Below are positions 54,751-63,822 of a stretch of DNA of 64,000 bases, in pieces. Origin of the DNA: Nitrospira sp. CG24A (GTDB lineage Bacteria > Nitrospirota > Nitrospiria > Nitrospirales > Nitrospiraceae). Below the pieces are notes generated by a model. That model did not search any database. It was not told the DNA's origin and worked only from the letters and a program-made list of their open reading frames with translations. Position numbers and translations under genes: made by a program. The stretch lies in assembly GCA_002869925.2 (NCBI GenBank), contig NEWT02000034.1:1-64000 (forward strand), read 5' to 3'. Numbering within the stretch: the first letter of the stretch is position 1; the number at the start of each line of letters is the position of its first letter.

Positions 54751-55071
54751 ATGATGTTAACGGTCAAAGAACTATCAGGTTGGCTCAAGATTAAGCCATC
54801 GACGCTCTACCTCTGGGCCACAGAAGGGAAGATTCCCTGCCGACGTATTCACTCCTTGATCCGATTCGAGCAAGAAGCCATCCAACGGTGGCTTGAGTCC
54901 TTCCCTGATCCACACCCCCACCCACTCCCGAAGCTGACAAAGAGTTCCGTACCAGCCGACCTGAAAGCCCTCATTGCGGCTGCCAAAAGGGAGTCCTATA
55001 CTCTCCCGCATGGGGAAACCAAACCGATTTCAAGCCTCATCGAAAAGGAGGATGTGGATGGGGCTATTTAG
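54751..55071 (+). CDS. Excisionase-like helix-turn-helix protein
   Basis: A 106-residue protein. MLTVKELSGWLKIKPSTLYLWATEGKIP is a winged-helix excisionase/MerR-like start, and the residues RRIHSLIRFEQEAIQRWLE complete the fold. AGGAC lies before the ATG pair at 54751/54754. It overlaps the integrase start by 14 bases, which suggests it is the recombination directionality factor of the element. Confidence 0.78.
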   Translation: MMLTVKELSGWLKIKPSTLYLWATEGKIPCRRIHSLIRFEQEAIQRWLESFPDPHPHPLPKLTKSSVPADLKALIAAAKRESYTLPHGETKPISSLIEKEDVDGAI

Positions 55072-56101
55072 ACGACATAAGGTGTGGTGGATGAGTTTGA
55101 TGTATCAGGGCCGCCAGGTGAGACAGTCCACGGAAACCACAGACAAGCGGTTAGCCGAAACCATTCTTGCAAAGCTGAGGGTCAAGATCGCTGAAGGCCG
55201 CTTTCTCGACATACTCGAAGAGAAGGATCGGACGTTCAACGAGATGATGGACCGCTATCTCACCGAACAATCGGTGACAAAGGCTCCAGCAAGCCACCAG
55301 CGAGATGAGCAATGCCTCGGTCATCTGAGGCCCGTATTTGGGCCGCTCAAGCTCATTGAGGTGACACCGAAGCTCCTGGCAGCCTACAAAGCCCAGCGCC
55401 GGCAGAAGGCCAAGCCGGCGACAGTCAACAAGGAACTCGGACTGATCCGGCATGCCTTCAACATCGCCATACGGGAGTGGGAATGGTGCCGTGATAATCC
55501 GATGCGACGGGTGTCGCTAGAGAAAGTCCGCAATGAACGTGACCGGTGGCTCACTCCCGACGAGGACACACGGTTACTTACTCATTCGGTTCCTTGGCTC
55601 CAAGACACCCTTGTGTTCGCGTTGAACACGGGCATGCGGCGGGGTGAGATTCTCGGTTTGGAATGGCGAGCCGTCGATCTGAACCGGCAAGTCCTCGTGG
55701 TGATGAAAAGCAAGGATGGAGAGAAGCGCACCGTGCCGCTGAACAGTTGCCTTGTGGAGCTTCTACGCCACAAGACGGCGACCAACGAGAAACACTCCTT
55801 TGTATTTACGACTTCCTGTGGGACAAGGATTGATGCTCGAAATCTGACGCGGGCATTTTATTCGGCATTGGAGAAAGCCGAGATCACGAATTTCCGTTTC
55901 CATGATCTGCGGCACACCTTTGCCACGAGACTCGCGCAGGCTGGGGTGGATCTGTACAAGGTGCAGCGATTACTGGGACACAAGTCGCCGATCATGACGC
56001 AACGGTATGCGCACCACTATCCGGAAAGTCTGCGGGATGGCATCGAAGCGTTGGATGTCGGGCGGGGAGTTATTGGTGTTGGTGGTCCCAACGGGATTTG
56101 A
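55058..56101 (+). CDS. int: Tyrosine-type site-specific integrase
   Basis: A 347-residue recombinase. The N-terminal part has an arm-binding and SAM-like core-binding domain (FNEMMDRYLTEQSVTK, ATVNKELGLIRHAFNIA). The catalytic residues are all seen: arginine in NTGMRRGEILGLEW, H-x-x-R in FHDLRHTFATRLAQ, histidine in LLGHKSPIMTQRYAHH and the tyrosine in the same segment. The ATG at 55058 is set by AAGGAGG 7 bases upstream. The last ten codons run into the tRNA-Glu on the opposite strand, so its C-terminal end is encoded by the att site. Confidence 0.95.
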   Translation: MGLFRRHKVWWMSLMYQGRQVRQSTETTDKRLAETILAKLRVKIAEGRFLDILEEKDRTFNEMMDRYLTEQSVTKAPASHQRDEQCLGHLRPVFGPLKLIEVTPKLLAAYKAQRRQKAKPATVNKELGLIRHAFNIAIREWEWCRDNPMRRVSLEKVRNERDRWLTPDEDTRLLTHSVPWLQDTLVFALNTGMRRGEILGLEWRAVDLNRQVLVVMKSKDGEKRTVPLNSCLVELLRHKTATNEKHSFVFTTSCGTRIDARNLTRAFYSALEKAEITNFRFHDLRHTFATRLAQAGVDLYKVQRLLGHKSPIMTQRYAHHYPESLRDGIEALDVGRGVIGVGGPNGI

Positions 56102-56127
56102 ACCCGTGTTTAAGCCTTGAGAGGGCT
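56073..56127. repeat. tRNA-Glu 3'-half repeat, copy 3 (within the intact tRNA)
   Basis: The third identical 55-bp copy, here continuing rightwards into a complete tRNA. It therefore marks the tRNA end of the element. Its left 7 bases (56073-56079) lie beyond the CCA end. Confidence 0.92.
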
Positions 56128-56157
56128 CCGTCCTAGGCCAGGCTAGACGATGGGACC
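56080..56157 (-). tRNA. tRNA-Glu (anticodon CUC)
   Basis: GGTCCCA and TGGGACC form the acceptor stem and CCA is encoded. The anticodon loop is CTCTCAA, with anticodon CTC; the T-arm is ACGGG-TTCAAAT-CCCGT. It is 78 nt including CCA. It is the integration target of the 3-kb element and still complete. Confidence 0.95.
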
Positions 56158-56187
56158 AGATCATCAATAACTAGGGATAGACCTGGC

Positions 56188-56217
56188 ACAGTAGCACAGG
56201 GACTTTTCACTTTTCAA
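56188..56217 (-). promoter_or_regulatory. Promoter of tRNA-Glu
   Basis: On the minus strand TTGAAA (56212-56217) and TACTGT (56188-56193) are 18 bases apart, ending 31 bases before the tRNA 5' end. It lies outside the element, so the host promoter is retained after insertion. Confidence 0.55.
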
Positions 56218-56384
56218 TTCTTAACGAATCGGGGTTGCGATGAAATCTCCACGCTGATCTTCAATCACCACTTGACAGAGACAGTCGTATAGCCTACCTT
56301 CCGACAAGCACGGCGGCGGGCCTCTGGGAGAGGGGATTCTTCGGCGGTGGCCTCCGTTTCCCGTCGGTAAACTCATGGTGGAAC

Positions 56385-56921
56385 ATGAACAACACACTCC
56401 AAATCAAAACTATCGGAATCACAGACTCCCCGGAACTCATCGACATCGAGATGCCCGAACAGGGCCTTGAGCTCTACGTCGGCTCGAATGTGTTTCGAAA
56501 CACAAACGGCGTCGTCAAGCTTCAAGGCAAAGAACAGATGGTGTTGGAAACACAACCCCAGCCATTGGCGTTACTCTTGACGATGGACCTGTACGACGAG
56601 CAGGGGGTCCGGGTCGGTCATATACGACGGAATGCGCTCTCGGTACATAGTACAGGCCGATTCATGATACACGCCAAGGCCAGCGGCGAGGCAACCCCAG
56701 GCGACCCTCCATCAGTGACAGTCACAGACCGAGCAACAGGGCACACGGTCTTCGAAGCCTGTCTCATGCAGAAAAGAAAAATTCGCATAACCTCGGCCCG
56801 CTTCTGTACCCATAAAGGTGAAGTCGTCACCGTCAGTCCACACTATTGCCGTATCGGCACCGGCCTCACAATGTTCGGCGATGTTGCGGAAAGTCGCGGC
56901 AACGCGGCGGTCATCGGATAA
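56385..56921 (+). CDS. Conserved hypothetical protein
   Basis: A 178-residue soluble protein. It is beta-rich: IKTIGITDSPELIDIEMPE, LELYVGSNVFRN, ALLLTMDLYDEQGVRVGHI. The C-terminal part contains several Cys (FEACLMQKRKIRI, SARFCTHKGE, HYCRIG). No family is known to me. It could be a host gene at the boundary or part of an older insertion. Its ATG has TGGTGG nearby only, so the start is tentative. Confidence 0.6.
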   Translation: MNNTLQIKTIGITDSPELIDIEMPEQGLELYVGSNVFRNTNGVVKLQGKEQMVLETQPQPLALLLTMDLYDEQGVRVGHIRRNALSVHSTGRFMIHAKASGEATPGDPPSVTVTDRATGHTVFEACLMQKRKIRITSARFCTHKGEVVTVSPHYCRIGTGLTMFGDVAESRGNAAVIG

Positions 56922-57068
56922 TCGGCTTCCAGTAGACTCCAGCTTCCATCCACGTGTACCCGCCTCTCTACAATCAATCGAAGGAGGCGCGAGCGTCGCG
57001 CCACCCTGAAGCCATGTTGAAAAACACATCCTTTTTGACAAGACCCAAGACTCCCGTACAATGGCAGT

Positions 57069-57482
57069 ATGTCAGACATCGTGAAACCTAGTGTGCAAGC
57101 CTTCTTGGTCTGTGATCAGGTCATTGAGGATAGTGTCACCAAGAAGAAAAGCCTCATCGGTCTCTTCACGCATTTACAGGCCGTGAGCTTTCCTTTTCAA
57201 CACTCACAAATGGGGCTGTACTTCTGTCTCACCGATGCCGAAGGGACCTATCACTTCGACATCGACTTGACCTATCTTAACGATGAACAACTCGTCTGCC
57301 GGGCCGCCCTTCCCAATATTGTCATCGGCGACCGCCTTCAAATTTCCGATTTCGGGATCAATATCCCCTCCCTGATCTTTCCCACTCCTGGGCGTTACGA
57401 GTTTCGTCTGCGTATGGAAGGACACCTCATCGCGCAGAAAGATTTCAGTGTGATGCAGATGCCGACCCACCAGACTGCGTAG
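57069..57482 (+). CDS. Conserved hypothetical protein (DUF6941-like)
   Basis: A 137-residue beta-sandwich-like protein: [59 protein letters not shown]. It resembles a small family of unknown role that often occurs alone. No signal peptide. The end is 128 bases ahead of glnS. Confidence 0.7.
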   Translation: MSDIVKPSVQAFLVCDQVIEDSVTKKKSLIGLFTHLQAVSFPFQHSQMGLYFCLTDAEGTYHFDIDLTYLNDEQLVCRAALPNIVIGDRLQISDFGINIPSLIFPTPGRYEFRLRMEGHLIAQKDFSVMQMPTHQTA

Positions 57483-57609
57483 TACCCGATTCGTTCCGGC
57501 GTTCTTTCTTTTCCGATTAAGCCCTTCTCCCGTCCACCGCGCGTGTGATAGAACAGCCCCAACGATCTCGTTCAAATGGTCTCGCCCGGAAAGGAGTCAT
57601 TGCTCTATC

Positions 57610-59304
57610 GTGTCTGAACCGAGTAGCGCATCAAACTTTATCCGCGACATCGTGGCCGCCGATTACGCAAGCGGCAAACACGGTGGTCGAATGGTCACGC
57701 GATTCCCACCTGAGCCCAACGGCTATCTTCATATCGGCCATGCGAAATCGATCTGCCTGAACTTCGGCTTGGCAAACGACACTCCAGGCGGCATCTGCCA
57801 CTTGCGATTCGACGATACCAATCCGACGACCGAAGATCCTGAGTACGTCCAGGCTATTCAAGACGACGTCAGGTGGCTCGGGTTCGATTGGCACGAGAAG
57901 ATGTTTTTTGCCTCGGACTACTTCGAACGACTCTACGCGTTCGCTGTACGGCTGATCCAGAAAGGTCTTGCGTATGTCGACACGTTAACGGCCGAAGAAA
58001 TGCGCATCTATCGTGGCACACTGACTCAGCCGGGAAAGAATAGCCCGTCTCGCGAACGTTCCGTCGATGAAAACCTTGACCTCTTTCGACGCATGCGCGC
58101 TGGAGAGTTTGCCGACGGAACCCACGTCCTTCGCGCCAAGATCGACATGGCATCACCCAATATCAATCTACGAGACCCGACTCTGTATCGTATCAGGCAC
58201 ACGACCCATTATCGAACAGGGAGTGCCTGGTGCCTGTACCCGTCCTACGACTATGCGCATCCCCTCTCGGACGCGCTTGAAGGAATCACGCACTCAATCT
58301 GCACCTTGGAATTTGAAGATCACCGGCCTCTCTACGATTGGGTCGTCGAGCAGGCTGAAGCGCCGCACCGGCCGCAGCAGATCGAATTTGCTCGTTTAAA
58401 CCTGACCTATACCGTCATGAGCAAACGGAAGCTGCTCGAGTTGGTTGAAAAGAAACTGGTGAGCGGGTGGGATGACCCACGGCTGCCGACGATCAAAGGC
58501 CTGCGTCGACGCGGGTATACCCCTGAGGCGATTCGGGCCTTCTGTGACCATATCGGCATAGCCAAGCGTGAGGCCATCGTCGAGATGCAGCTGCTCGAAC
58601 ACTTTGTTCGCGAAGATCTGAACAAGCGATCGCCGCGAGTGATGGCCGTATTACGTCCGCTCAAAATCATCCTCACCAATTATCCCGAGGGCCAGTCCGA
58701 AGAATTGGAAGCCGTTAACAATCCTGAAGATGCGTCCGCAGGGACGAGGAACGTTCCCTTTTCACGCGTGCTCTATATTGAGCAAGACGATTTCCGGGAA
58801 GATCCGCCCAAACAGTTCTTCCGGCTCGCTCCAGGACGCGAAGTACGGCTCCGCTATGCTTACATCATCAAATGTGTCGGAGTGACCAAAGATCCGCAGA
58901 CCGGTGAGATCACCGAACTCCAGTGCACCTATGATCCCACAACTAAGAGTGGCGCATCTCAGGAGCAGCGCAAGGTCAAGGCGACAATCCATTGGGTTTC
59001 AGCGGCTCATGCGGTGAAAGCGGAGGTTCGACTCTATAATCCGCTGTTGGTGACCGATCTGGCAAAGGTGCCGCCAGACCACGATTGGACAACCTCTCTC
59101 AATCCCCACTCATTGGAACGCATCACGGGCTGCCTGGTTGAGCCCAGTTTGCGGCAGACAGTGCCCGGCTCTCGATACCAATTCGAACGCCTCGGATATT
59201 TCTGCACCGACCCTGATTCGGCCTCCGGCATACTGATATTTCACCGCACGGTGTCACTCAAAGACGCCTGGGCGAAGATCGAAAAAACTCAGCCGTCCAA
59301 GTAG
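57610..59304 (+). CDS. glnS: Glutaminyl-tRNA synthetase
   Basis: A 564-residue class I synthetase. The HIGH motif is in [15 protein letters not shown] (residue 41), and the KMSKS-like motif is VMSKRKLL near 268. The anticodon-binding beta-barrels follow ([28 protein letters not shown]-like [16 protein letters not shown]). It charges tRNA-Gln directly, so the organism probably needs no amidation of Glu-tRNA-Gln. The start is GTG at 57610; AAGGAG lies 13 bases before, a wide gap. Both tRNA-Gln genes are 2 kb downstream. Confidence 0.96.
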   Translation: MSEPSSASNFIRDIVAADYASGKHGGRMVTRFPPEPNGYLHIGHAKSICLNFGLANDTPGGICHLRFDDTNPTTEDPEYVQAIQDDVRWLGFDWHEKMFFASDYFERLYAFAVRLIQKGLAYVDTLTAEEMRIYRGTLTQPGKNSPSRERSVDENLDLFRRMRAGEFADGTHVLRAKIDMASPNINLRDPTLYRIRHTTHYRTGSAWCLYPSYDYAHPLSDALEGITHSICTLEFEDHRPLYDWVVEQAEAPHRPQQIEFARLNLTYTVMSKRKLLELVEKKLVSGWDDPRLPTIKGLRRRGYTPEAIRAFCDHIGIAKREAIVEMQLLEHFVREDLNKRSPRVMAVLRPLKIILTNYPEGQSEELEAVNNPEDASAGTRNVPFSRVLYIEQDDFREDPPKQFFRLAPGREVRLRYAYIIKCVGVTKDPQTGEITELQCTYDPTTKSGASQEQRKVKATIHWVSAAHAVKAEVRLYNPLLVTDLAKVPPDHDWTTSLNPHSLERITGCLVEPSLRQTVPGSRYQFERLGYFCTDPDSASGILIFHRTVSLKDAWAKIEKTQPSK

Positions 59305-59466
59305 TCACACCGGTACGTTCCCCCGTGTGCCTCCTGAATATTCTTCCCTCCGGCCCTCTGTCATACCGTTTCCAAGTTTTACTTTACCGTGGCGCTGGGA
59401 TTGCTACACTTATCGGAGCCCGAGGTGCCGGTATGACGAACACGCTCGAATCGTATGGAGGACCGC

Positions 59467-59796
59467 ATGATAGAGTGTCGAGAATATCCACGAATTCCCG
59501 TTGACATGCAGGTGTTCTTCTCCAGCACCAACAAGACAAACATTTGCGAAGGCACCATGTTCGATTTATCCGCCAGAGGGTGCGCCGTCACCAGCATGTC
59601 GTCAATTCAGCCAGGCTCAGCGGTGAGAATTCTCATCAGGGCGACCGATTTGGGTTCGCCCATTACCATCGAGTCCGCCGCGGTTCGTTGGAGTGGAAGC
59701 GGGGAGTTCGGCGTCGAATTTCTCGGTCTCTCGGAGATCGATCAGCGCCGCCTGCAGCGATTGCTGAACGTCTCGACCACTCACCACGCCCCCTAG
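59467..59796 (+). CDS. PilZ-domain protein
   Basis: A 109-residue PilZ domain. ECREYPRIPVDMQVFF carries the basic c-di-GMP motif, FDLSARGCAVTS the D-x-S-x-x-G motif, and ESAAVRWSGSGEFGVEFLG the usual strand. It is similar in plan to the PilZ protein at 25760-26074. GGAGG precedes the ATG at 59467; an ATG four codons upstream would lack this. It stands alone between glnS and yacG. Confidence 0.85.
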   Translation: MIECREYPRIPVDMQVFFSSTNKTNICEGTMFDLSARGCAVTSMSSIQPGSAVRILIRATDLGSPITIESAAVRWSGSGEFGVEFLGLSEIDQRRLQRLLNVSTTHHAP

Positions 59797-59835
59797 AGTT
59801 GACCGCTGGCCGATCCTGGCATTCACCATGGTACA

Positions 59836-60048
59836 ATGCCGGGCATGGTCTGCCCCCTCTGCCACCAGCCCAGCACCCGGGAAAGCAATCCCTGGCGTCC
59901 CTTCTGTTCTGAGCATTGCCAAATGACCGACCTCGGTGCCTGGGCAACGGAACGGTACCGCATACCCGGCTCCACTCTCACGATGGATACCTCGCTCCCC
60001 GACTCGTTGGAGGAGGACGACGATACAGCGACCCGGCAACACAGTTAA
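59836..60048 (+). CDS. yacG: YacG-like DNA gyrase inhibitor / zinc-binding protein
   Basis: A 70-residue protein. The YacG zinc finger is CPLC and FCSEHC with RPFCSEHCQMTDLGAWATE, all four cysteines kept. YacG binds GyrB and blocks gyrase in E. coli. The tail is polar and acidic. The start is at 59836 or three codons later (59845). It follows the PilZ gene by 39 bases. Confidence 0.88.
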   Translation: MPGMVCPLCHQPSTRESNPWRPFCSEHCQMTDLGAWATERYRIPGSTLTMDTSLPDSLEEDDDTATRQHS

Positions 60049-60240
60049 GCAACAGCCCTGGGACAGATCGTCCATCTTCCCGTAGGACGCAATCAGCAAT
60101 TCCCACCCATAATTCCCTGGCAGCACAATACAACGACGCGCAAGACACACGGCCTTGTTCACCTGTTTCCTGCTTGGCAAGCCCAAGATATCTTGCTATG
60201 GTCACGGTCGAACCAAGCCCTCATACAAGGAACACAAGCC

Positions 60241-61284
60241 ATGTTGCCGACTAAAGGCTATGCCGCGATGACCGCCAAGACTGCCCTGCAACCCTTTTCC
60301 TTCGAGCGGCGCGATGTCGGCCCTCAGGATGTGCTCATTACCATCACCCACTGCGGCATCTGCCACTCGGATATTCATCAAGCCCGTGACGAATGGGGCG
60401 GATCGATTTTCCCCATGGTGCCAGGTCATGAAATCGTCGGTACCGTGGCACACGTTGGGTCTGCGGTGACGAAATTCAAAACAAACGACCGAGTTGGCGT
60501 CGGCTGCTTCGTCGATTCCTGCCGAACCTGTGCGGCCTGTCGAGAGGGATCAGAGCAGTACTGCGAGGCCGGCATGCTTCTCACCTACAGCGGCCGCGAT
60601 AAAGACGGCCAACCTACACAAGGCGGTTATTCCACACAGATTGTCGTAGATGAAAATTACGTGCTGCGGATTCCCTCAGCCCTGTCGCCTGCCGGAGCAG
60701 CCCCACTCTTGTGCGCAGGAATTACCACATACTCTCCGCTTCGCCACTGGGGCGTCGGCAAATATCACAAACTCGCGGTGGTGGGATTAGGGGGGCTCGG
60801 TCATATGGCCGTAAAGATTGCTAAGGCGATGGGCACTGAGGTCACGGTTCTGAGTACATCCGAACAGAAACGGAAAGATGCGGAGCGATTGGGTGCCTTC
60901 GAGTTTGCCCTTACCTCACAGCCTGAGACGTTTACTCGGCTGCAGCGGCGCTTCGACTTTATTCTTGACACTGTCTCCGCCTCGCACAACTACAACGAGT
61001 ACGTGAATCTGCTCAAAACCGACGGGACCATGATTTTGGTGGGCGTCCCGGACAAGCCGACGCTACTGGAACCGTTCCCACTCATTCTGCATCGCCGCCG
61101 CATCGCGGGCTCTGTCATCGGCGGCATCCGAGAAACCCAAGCCATGCTCGATTTCTGCGCCACGCACAAGATCGAGTCCGATGTTGAAGTGATCCCGGTC
61201 CAACACGTGAACGAAGCTTACGAGCGAGTGCTCAAAGGCGATGTGCGATTCCGGTTTGTGATGGACCTGGCGTCGTTGAAGTAG
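60241..61284 (+). CDS. Zinc-dependent alcohol dehydrogenase (YahK/cinnamyl-alcohol type)
   Basis: A 347-residue medium-chain dehydrogenase. Catalytic zinc ligands are in HCGICHSDIH and PGHEIVGTV; the structural zinc is bound by cysteines of FVDSCRTCAACREG and QYCEAG. The cofactor motif is VVGLGGLGHMAVKIAKAMG, and the following STSEQKRKDAERLGA fits NADP(H) use. It likely reduces aldehydes broadly. AAGGA lies 9 bases before the ATG at 60241. It ends 23 bases from the tRNA-Gln. Confidence 0.93.
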   Translation: MLPTKGYAAMTAKTALQPFSFERRDVGPQDVLITITHCGICHSDIHQARDEWGGSIFPMVPGHEIVGTVAHVGSAVTKFKTNDRVGVGCFVDSCRTCAACREGSEQYCEAGMLLTYSGRDKDGQPTQGGYSTQIVVDENYVLRIPSALSPAGAAPLLCAGITTYSPLRHWGVGKYHKLAVVGLGGLGHMAVKIAKAMGTEVTVLSTSEQKRKDAERLGAFEFALTSQPETFTRLQRRFDFILDTVSASHNYNEYVNLLKTDGTMILVGVPDKPTLLEPFPLILHRRRIAGSVIGGIRETQAMLDFCATHKIESDVEVIPVQHVNEAYERVLKGDVRFRFVMDLASLK

Positions 61285-61306
61285 CAAGCGGGATGGTACG
61301 GGAAAG

Positions 61307-61380
61307 TGGCTGGGGGACTAGGAATCGAACCTAGGTAGCCGGCTCCAAAGGCCGGCGTCCTACCGCTAGACGATCCCCCA
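61307..61380 (-). tRNA. tRNA-Gln (anticodon UUG)
   Basis: TGGGGGA/TCCCCCA form the acceptor stem, with encoded CCA. The anticodon loop is CTTTGGA and the T-arm CTAGG-TTCGATT-CCTAG. It is identical to the tRNA-Gln(CUG) outside the anticodon arm. Read on the minus strand it comes second in the tandem. Confidence 0.96.
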
Positions 61381-61433
61381 GCGCGGTACGAAACCGAGGC
61401 ATAGTTCTGAAAGTACGGGCGGGAAAACGTATT

Positions 61434-61507
61434 TGGCTGGGGGACTAGGAATCGAACCTAGGTAGTCAGATCCAGAGACTGACGTCCTACCGCTAGACGA
61501 TCCCCCA
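61434..61507 (-). tRNA. tRNA-Gln (anticodon CUG)
   Basis: It has the same acceptor, D and T arms as its neighbour. The anticodon loop is CTCTGGA, giving CTG. The top pair of the anticodon stem near the loop is T-T, a mismatch. CCA is encoded. The pair lies between gltX and the alcohol dehydrogenase. Confidence 0.94.
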
Positions 61508-61520
61508 ACCGGCATTCACA

Positions 61521-61547
61521 GTAATATATGGCGTGTGATTCCGTCAA
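61521..61547 (-). promoter_or_regulatory. Possible promoter of the tRNA-Gln pair
   Basis: TTGACG (61542-61547) is followed by TATTAC (61521-61526) with 15 bases between, or TTACTG at 17. It sits 14 bases before the first tRNA and after the gltX stop. Confidence 0.4.
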
Positions 61548-61581
61548 GATCGACGCGGGTTTGCTCGCGGGGGCCGGCCAA

Positions 61582-62994
61582 TTACCCTGAGGCCCGTTCG
61601 ACCCCCTGGCGAAGACGAAGCAATGTCCGGTCTCTTCCCAGTATCTCCATGACATCGAAGAGGCCAGGGCTAGCCGTGCGACCGGTCAGGGCCACGCGGA
61701 CTGGCTGAGCCAGCTGTCCCATTTTCATCCCCTCTTCTTCGACCATTTGCTTGAAGGCCTCTTCCCATGGCTGTTTTGAGAAAGAAGGGAAGGCCTCGAA
61801 ACGAGCAAGCAATTTACTGAGGATCGGTGCCATGGCCGGCGTCAAAAACTTCTTCGCGGCTGCTTCGTCACATATCACGGACTGTCCAAAGTACGGCCTC
61901 ACCCACTCGACCATTTCCATGAGCGTTTTTGCCCGTTCTTTCACAAGTATGACGAGTTGTGCGAGCCAGTCGGCCGAGACAATCTGGACTTCGTCTTTTA
62001 ATCCCGCTGCTTCCAGGAGGGGCACCAACGCCTGGGCCACTTGGGCTGGCGGGATGATCTTGATGTATTCCGCGTTCACCCAGAGAAGTTTCTCGGGATT
62101 GAACACAGCTGCAGACGTTTGGACGTGCTTCCAGGAAAACTTCTCGATCAGCTCCTCGCGGGTGAAGAGCTCCTGGTCCCCATGCGACCACCCAAGCCGA
62201 ACGAGATAATTCACCATCGCATCCGGCAGGTACCCCATGTCTTTATAGGCCATAATCGAGGTGGCCCCGTGTCGCTTGGAAAGACGGGCTTTGTCCGAGC
62301 CCAGAATCATCGGTAGATGCCCAAATTGAGGGGCCGAAAACCCGAGCGCTTGGAAGATCGGAACCTGCCGTGGCGTATTCGTCAGGTGATCGTCCCCTCG
62401 TACCACATGAGTAATGTTCATCAACGCATCATCAACCACCACTGAAAAATTGTACGTCGGATAGCCGTTCGACCGGAGAATGATCAGATCATCCTGCACC
62501 GCGTTATCGAAGACAATCTTACCTTTGATCAGATCATCGACCACGGTCTCTCCCTCTTGCGGAGCTTTGAATCGCAGGGCTGCGTCGCCGGCCGGATTTG
62601 TGAGGCCACGATCACGGCAACGGCCGTCGTATTTTTGCGACAGTCCCTTGGCCTCGGCTTCTTTGCGCCTCGCGTCGAGCTCTTCCGCTGTGCAGGCGCA
62701 CCAATAGGCATCGCCCCTTTCAAGAAGCTGCATTGCATGACTGCGATAGAGGTCCATGCGCTCGGTCTGTCGATAGGGCCCTTCATCCCAATCGAGCCCC
62801 ACCCATTTCATGCCGTCGATGATGGCTTGGATCGATTCGTCCGTCGACCGACTCTGATCCGTATCCTCAATACGAAGGATGAAGACGCCCTTCTGCTGGC
62901 GGGCAAAGAGCCAATTGAACAGCGCCGTGCGGACTCCTCCAATATGGAGAAAACCGGTCGGGCTGGGTGCGAATCGCACTCGGACTTGAGTCAT
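61582..62994 (-). CDS. gltX: Glutamyl-tRNA synthetase
   Basis: A 470-residue class I synthetase. RFAPSPTGFLHIGGVRTALF carries the HIGH-like motif; KARLSKRHGATSIM the KMSKS-like motif. The zinc-region cysteines are partly seen (CACTAEELD, CRDRGL). The C-terminal helical anticodon domain ends in LLRLRQGVERASG. It charges tRNA-Glu such as the one at 56080-56157. The two tRNA-Gln genes follow it downstream. Confidence 0.96.
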   Translation of the reverse strand: MTQVRVRFAPSPTGFLHIGGVRTALFNWLFARQQKGVFILRIEDTDQSRSTDESIQAIIDGMKWVGLDWDEGPYRQTERMDLYRSHAMQLLERGDAYWCACTAEELDARRKEAEAKGLSQKYDGRCRDRGLTNPAGDAALRFKAPQEGETVVDDLIKGKIVFDNAVQDDLIILRSNGYPTYNFSVVVDDALMNITHVVRGDDHLTNTPRQVPIFQALGFSAPQFGHLPMILGSDKARLSKRHGATSIMAYKDMGYLPDAMVNYLVRLGWSHGDQELFTREELIEKFSWKHVQTSAAVFNPEKLLWVNAEYIKIIPPAQVAQALVPLLEAAGLKDEVQIVSADWLAQLVILVKERAKTLMEMVEWVRPYFGQSVICDEAAAKKFLTPAMAPILSKLLARFEAFPSFSKQPWEEAFKQMVEEEGMKMGQLAQPVRVALTGRTASPGLFDVMEILGRDRTLLRLRQGVERASG

Positions 62995-63117
62995 TGTGTA
63001 CTCACTGATGTGATACGAAAAGGTCGGTATCTATAACATGCAGGGAAAAGTCTTGTACAGGAAACGCAACACTTCCATCTTGTCGTCGCTTCTGTTAAGA
63101 GGAAGAAGGAGATCGTG

Positions 63118-63822
63118 ATGGCCGAATTCACGCAAGCAGCGAGGGTGCTCTCGGTGAATGATCTCACCACCCACACTCGCCAGCTCATACTTCTTCCTAC
63201 CGTTCAGAACATTGTGTTCCAGCCCGGCCAGTGGGTTTCACTCAAACTGCCGGTCGGGGCCGCACCACCGCTCAACCGGGCCTATTCGATGGCAGCGCCT
63301 GGCACGCCGTCAGGCGAGTTGACCATCATCTTCGATCGCGTACCGGACGGTATGGGATCCAATTATCTCTACACACTCAAACCCGGCGATGTCATACACC
63401 TTTCAGGCCCCTATGGAAACTTTACGCTCCCACAGCAGCTCGACCGTGATCTTTTATTTGTTGCTCGATACACGGGCCTTGTCCCAATCCGGTGCATGCT
63501 GAAACAGCTGTACACACAGCGACAGATCGATACGATTCTTTTGATTGCAGTCGCCCCCGCAGAGGATGAATTCCTCTTTCATCAGGAACTGTTGACCGTG
63601 GCTGTGACGTATCCAAAGTTTCGCTATCTCTCGTTCGTGGCTTCGGAAGGAGCGCAACAGGCGGTCGATCTCGTGCGTCCCATGCTCAGGCCGTTGATTG
63701 AGAAAGCGCCGAAAATGATTCCGATGTTGTGCGGCACGAAAGGCTTTGTGCGACCGCTGCGATCCTATCTTGTGGAAGCGGGATATGACCGAAAAGAAGT
63801 AAAAACAGAGACCTATGATTAG
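63118..63822 (+). CDS. FNR-like ferredoxin/flavin reductase
   Basis: A 234-residue protein. FAD-binding motif NRAYSMAAPG (R-x-Y-S) with GQWVSLKLP, then the NAD(P) domain with LLFVARYTGLVPIRCMLKQL and the C-terminal MLCGTKGFVRPLRSYLVEAG. It lacks an iron-sulfur domain. The gene ends overlapping the convergent ferredoxin by three bases, so a functional pair is plausible. The ATG at 63118 has AAGGAG 6 bases before it; a GTG just upstream is an alternative. Confidence 0.88.
   Translation: MAEFTQAARVLSVNDLTTHTRQLILLPTVQNIVFQPGQWVSLKLPVGAAPPLNRAYSMAAPGTPSGELTIIFDRVPDGMGSNYLYTLKPGDVIHLSGPYGNFTLPQQLDRDLLFVARYTGLVPIRCMLKQLYTQRQIDTILLIAVAPAEDEFLFHQELLTVAVTYPKFRYLSFVASEGAQQAVDLVRPMLRPLIEKAPKMIPMLCGTKGFVRPLRSYLVEAGYDRKEVKTETYD

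Larger units (their letters stand above)
53105..56072. mobile_element. Minimal integrative element inserted at tRNA-Glu(CUC)
   Basis: About 2.97 kb between the 55-bp tRNA 3'-half repeat at 53105-53159 and the identical segment inside the intact tRNA at 56073-56127. It carries a truncated vapC, vapB, two helix-turn-helix proteins, a zinc-ribbon protein and a tyrosine integrase whose 3' end overlaps the tRNA. The integrase lies next to the att site, the normal layout of integrases that target tRNA genes. No conjugation, capsid or replication gene is visible. It could be self-excising, or a satellite moved by helpers. Confidence 0.85.
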
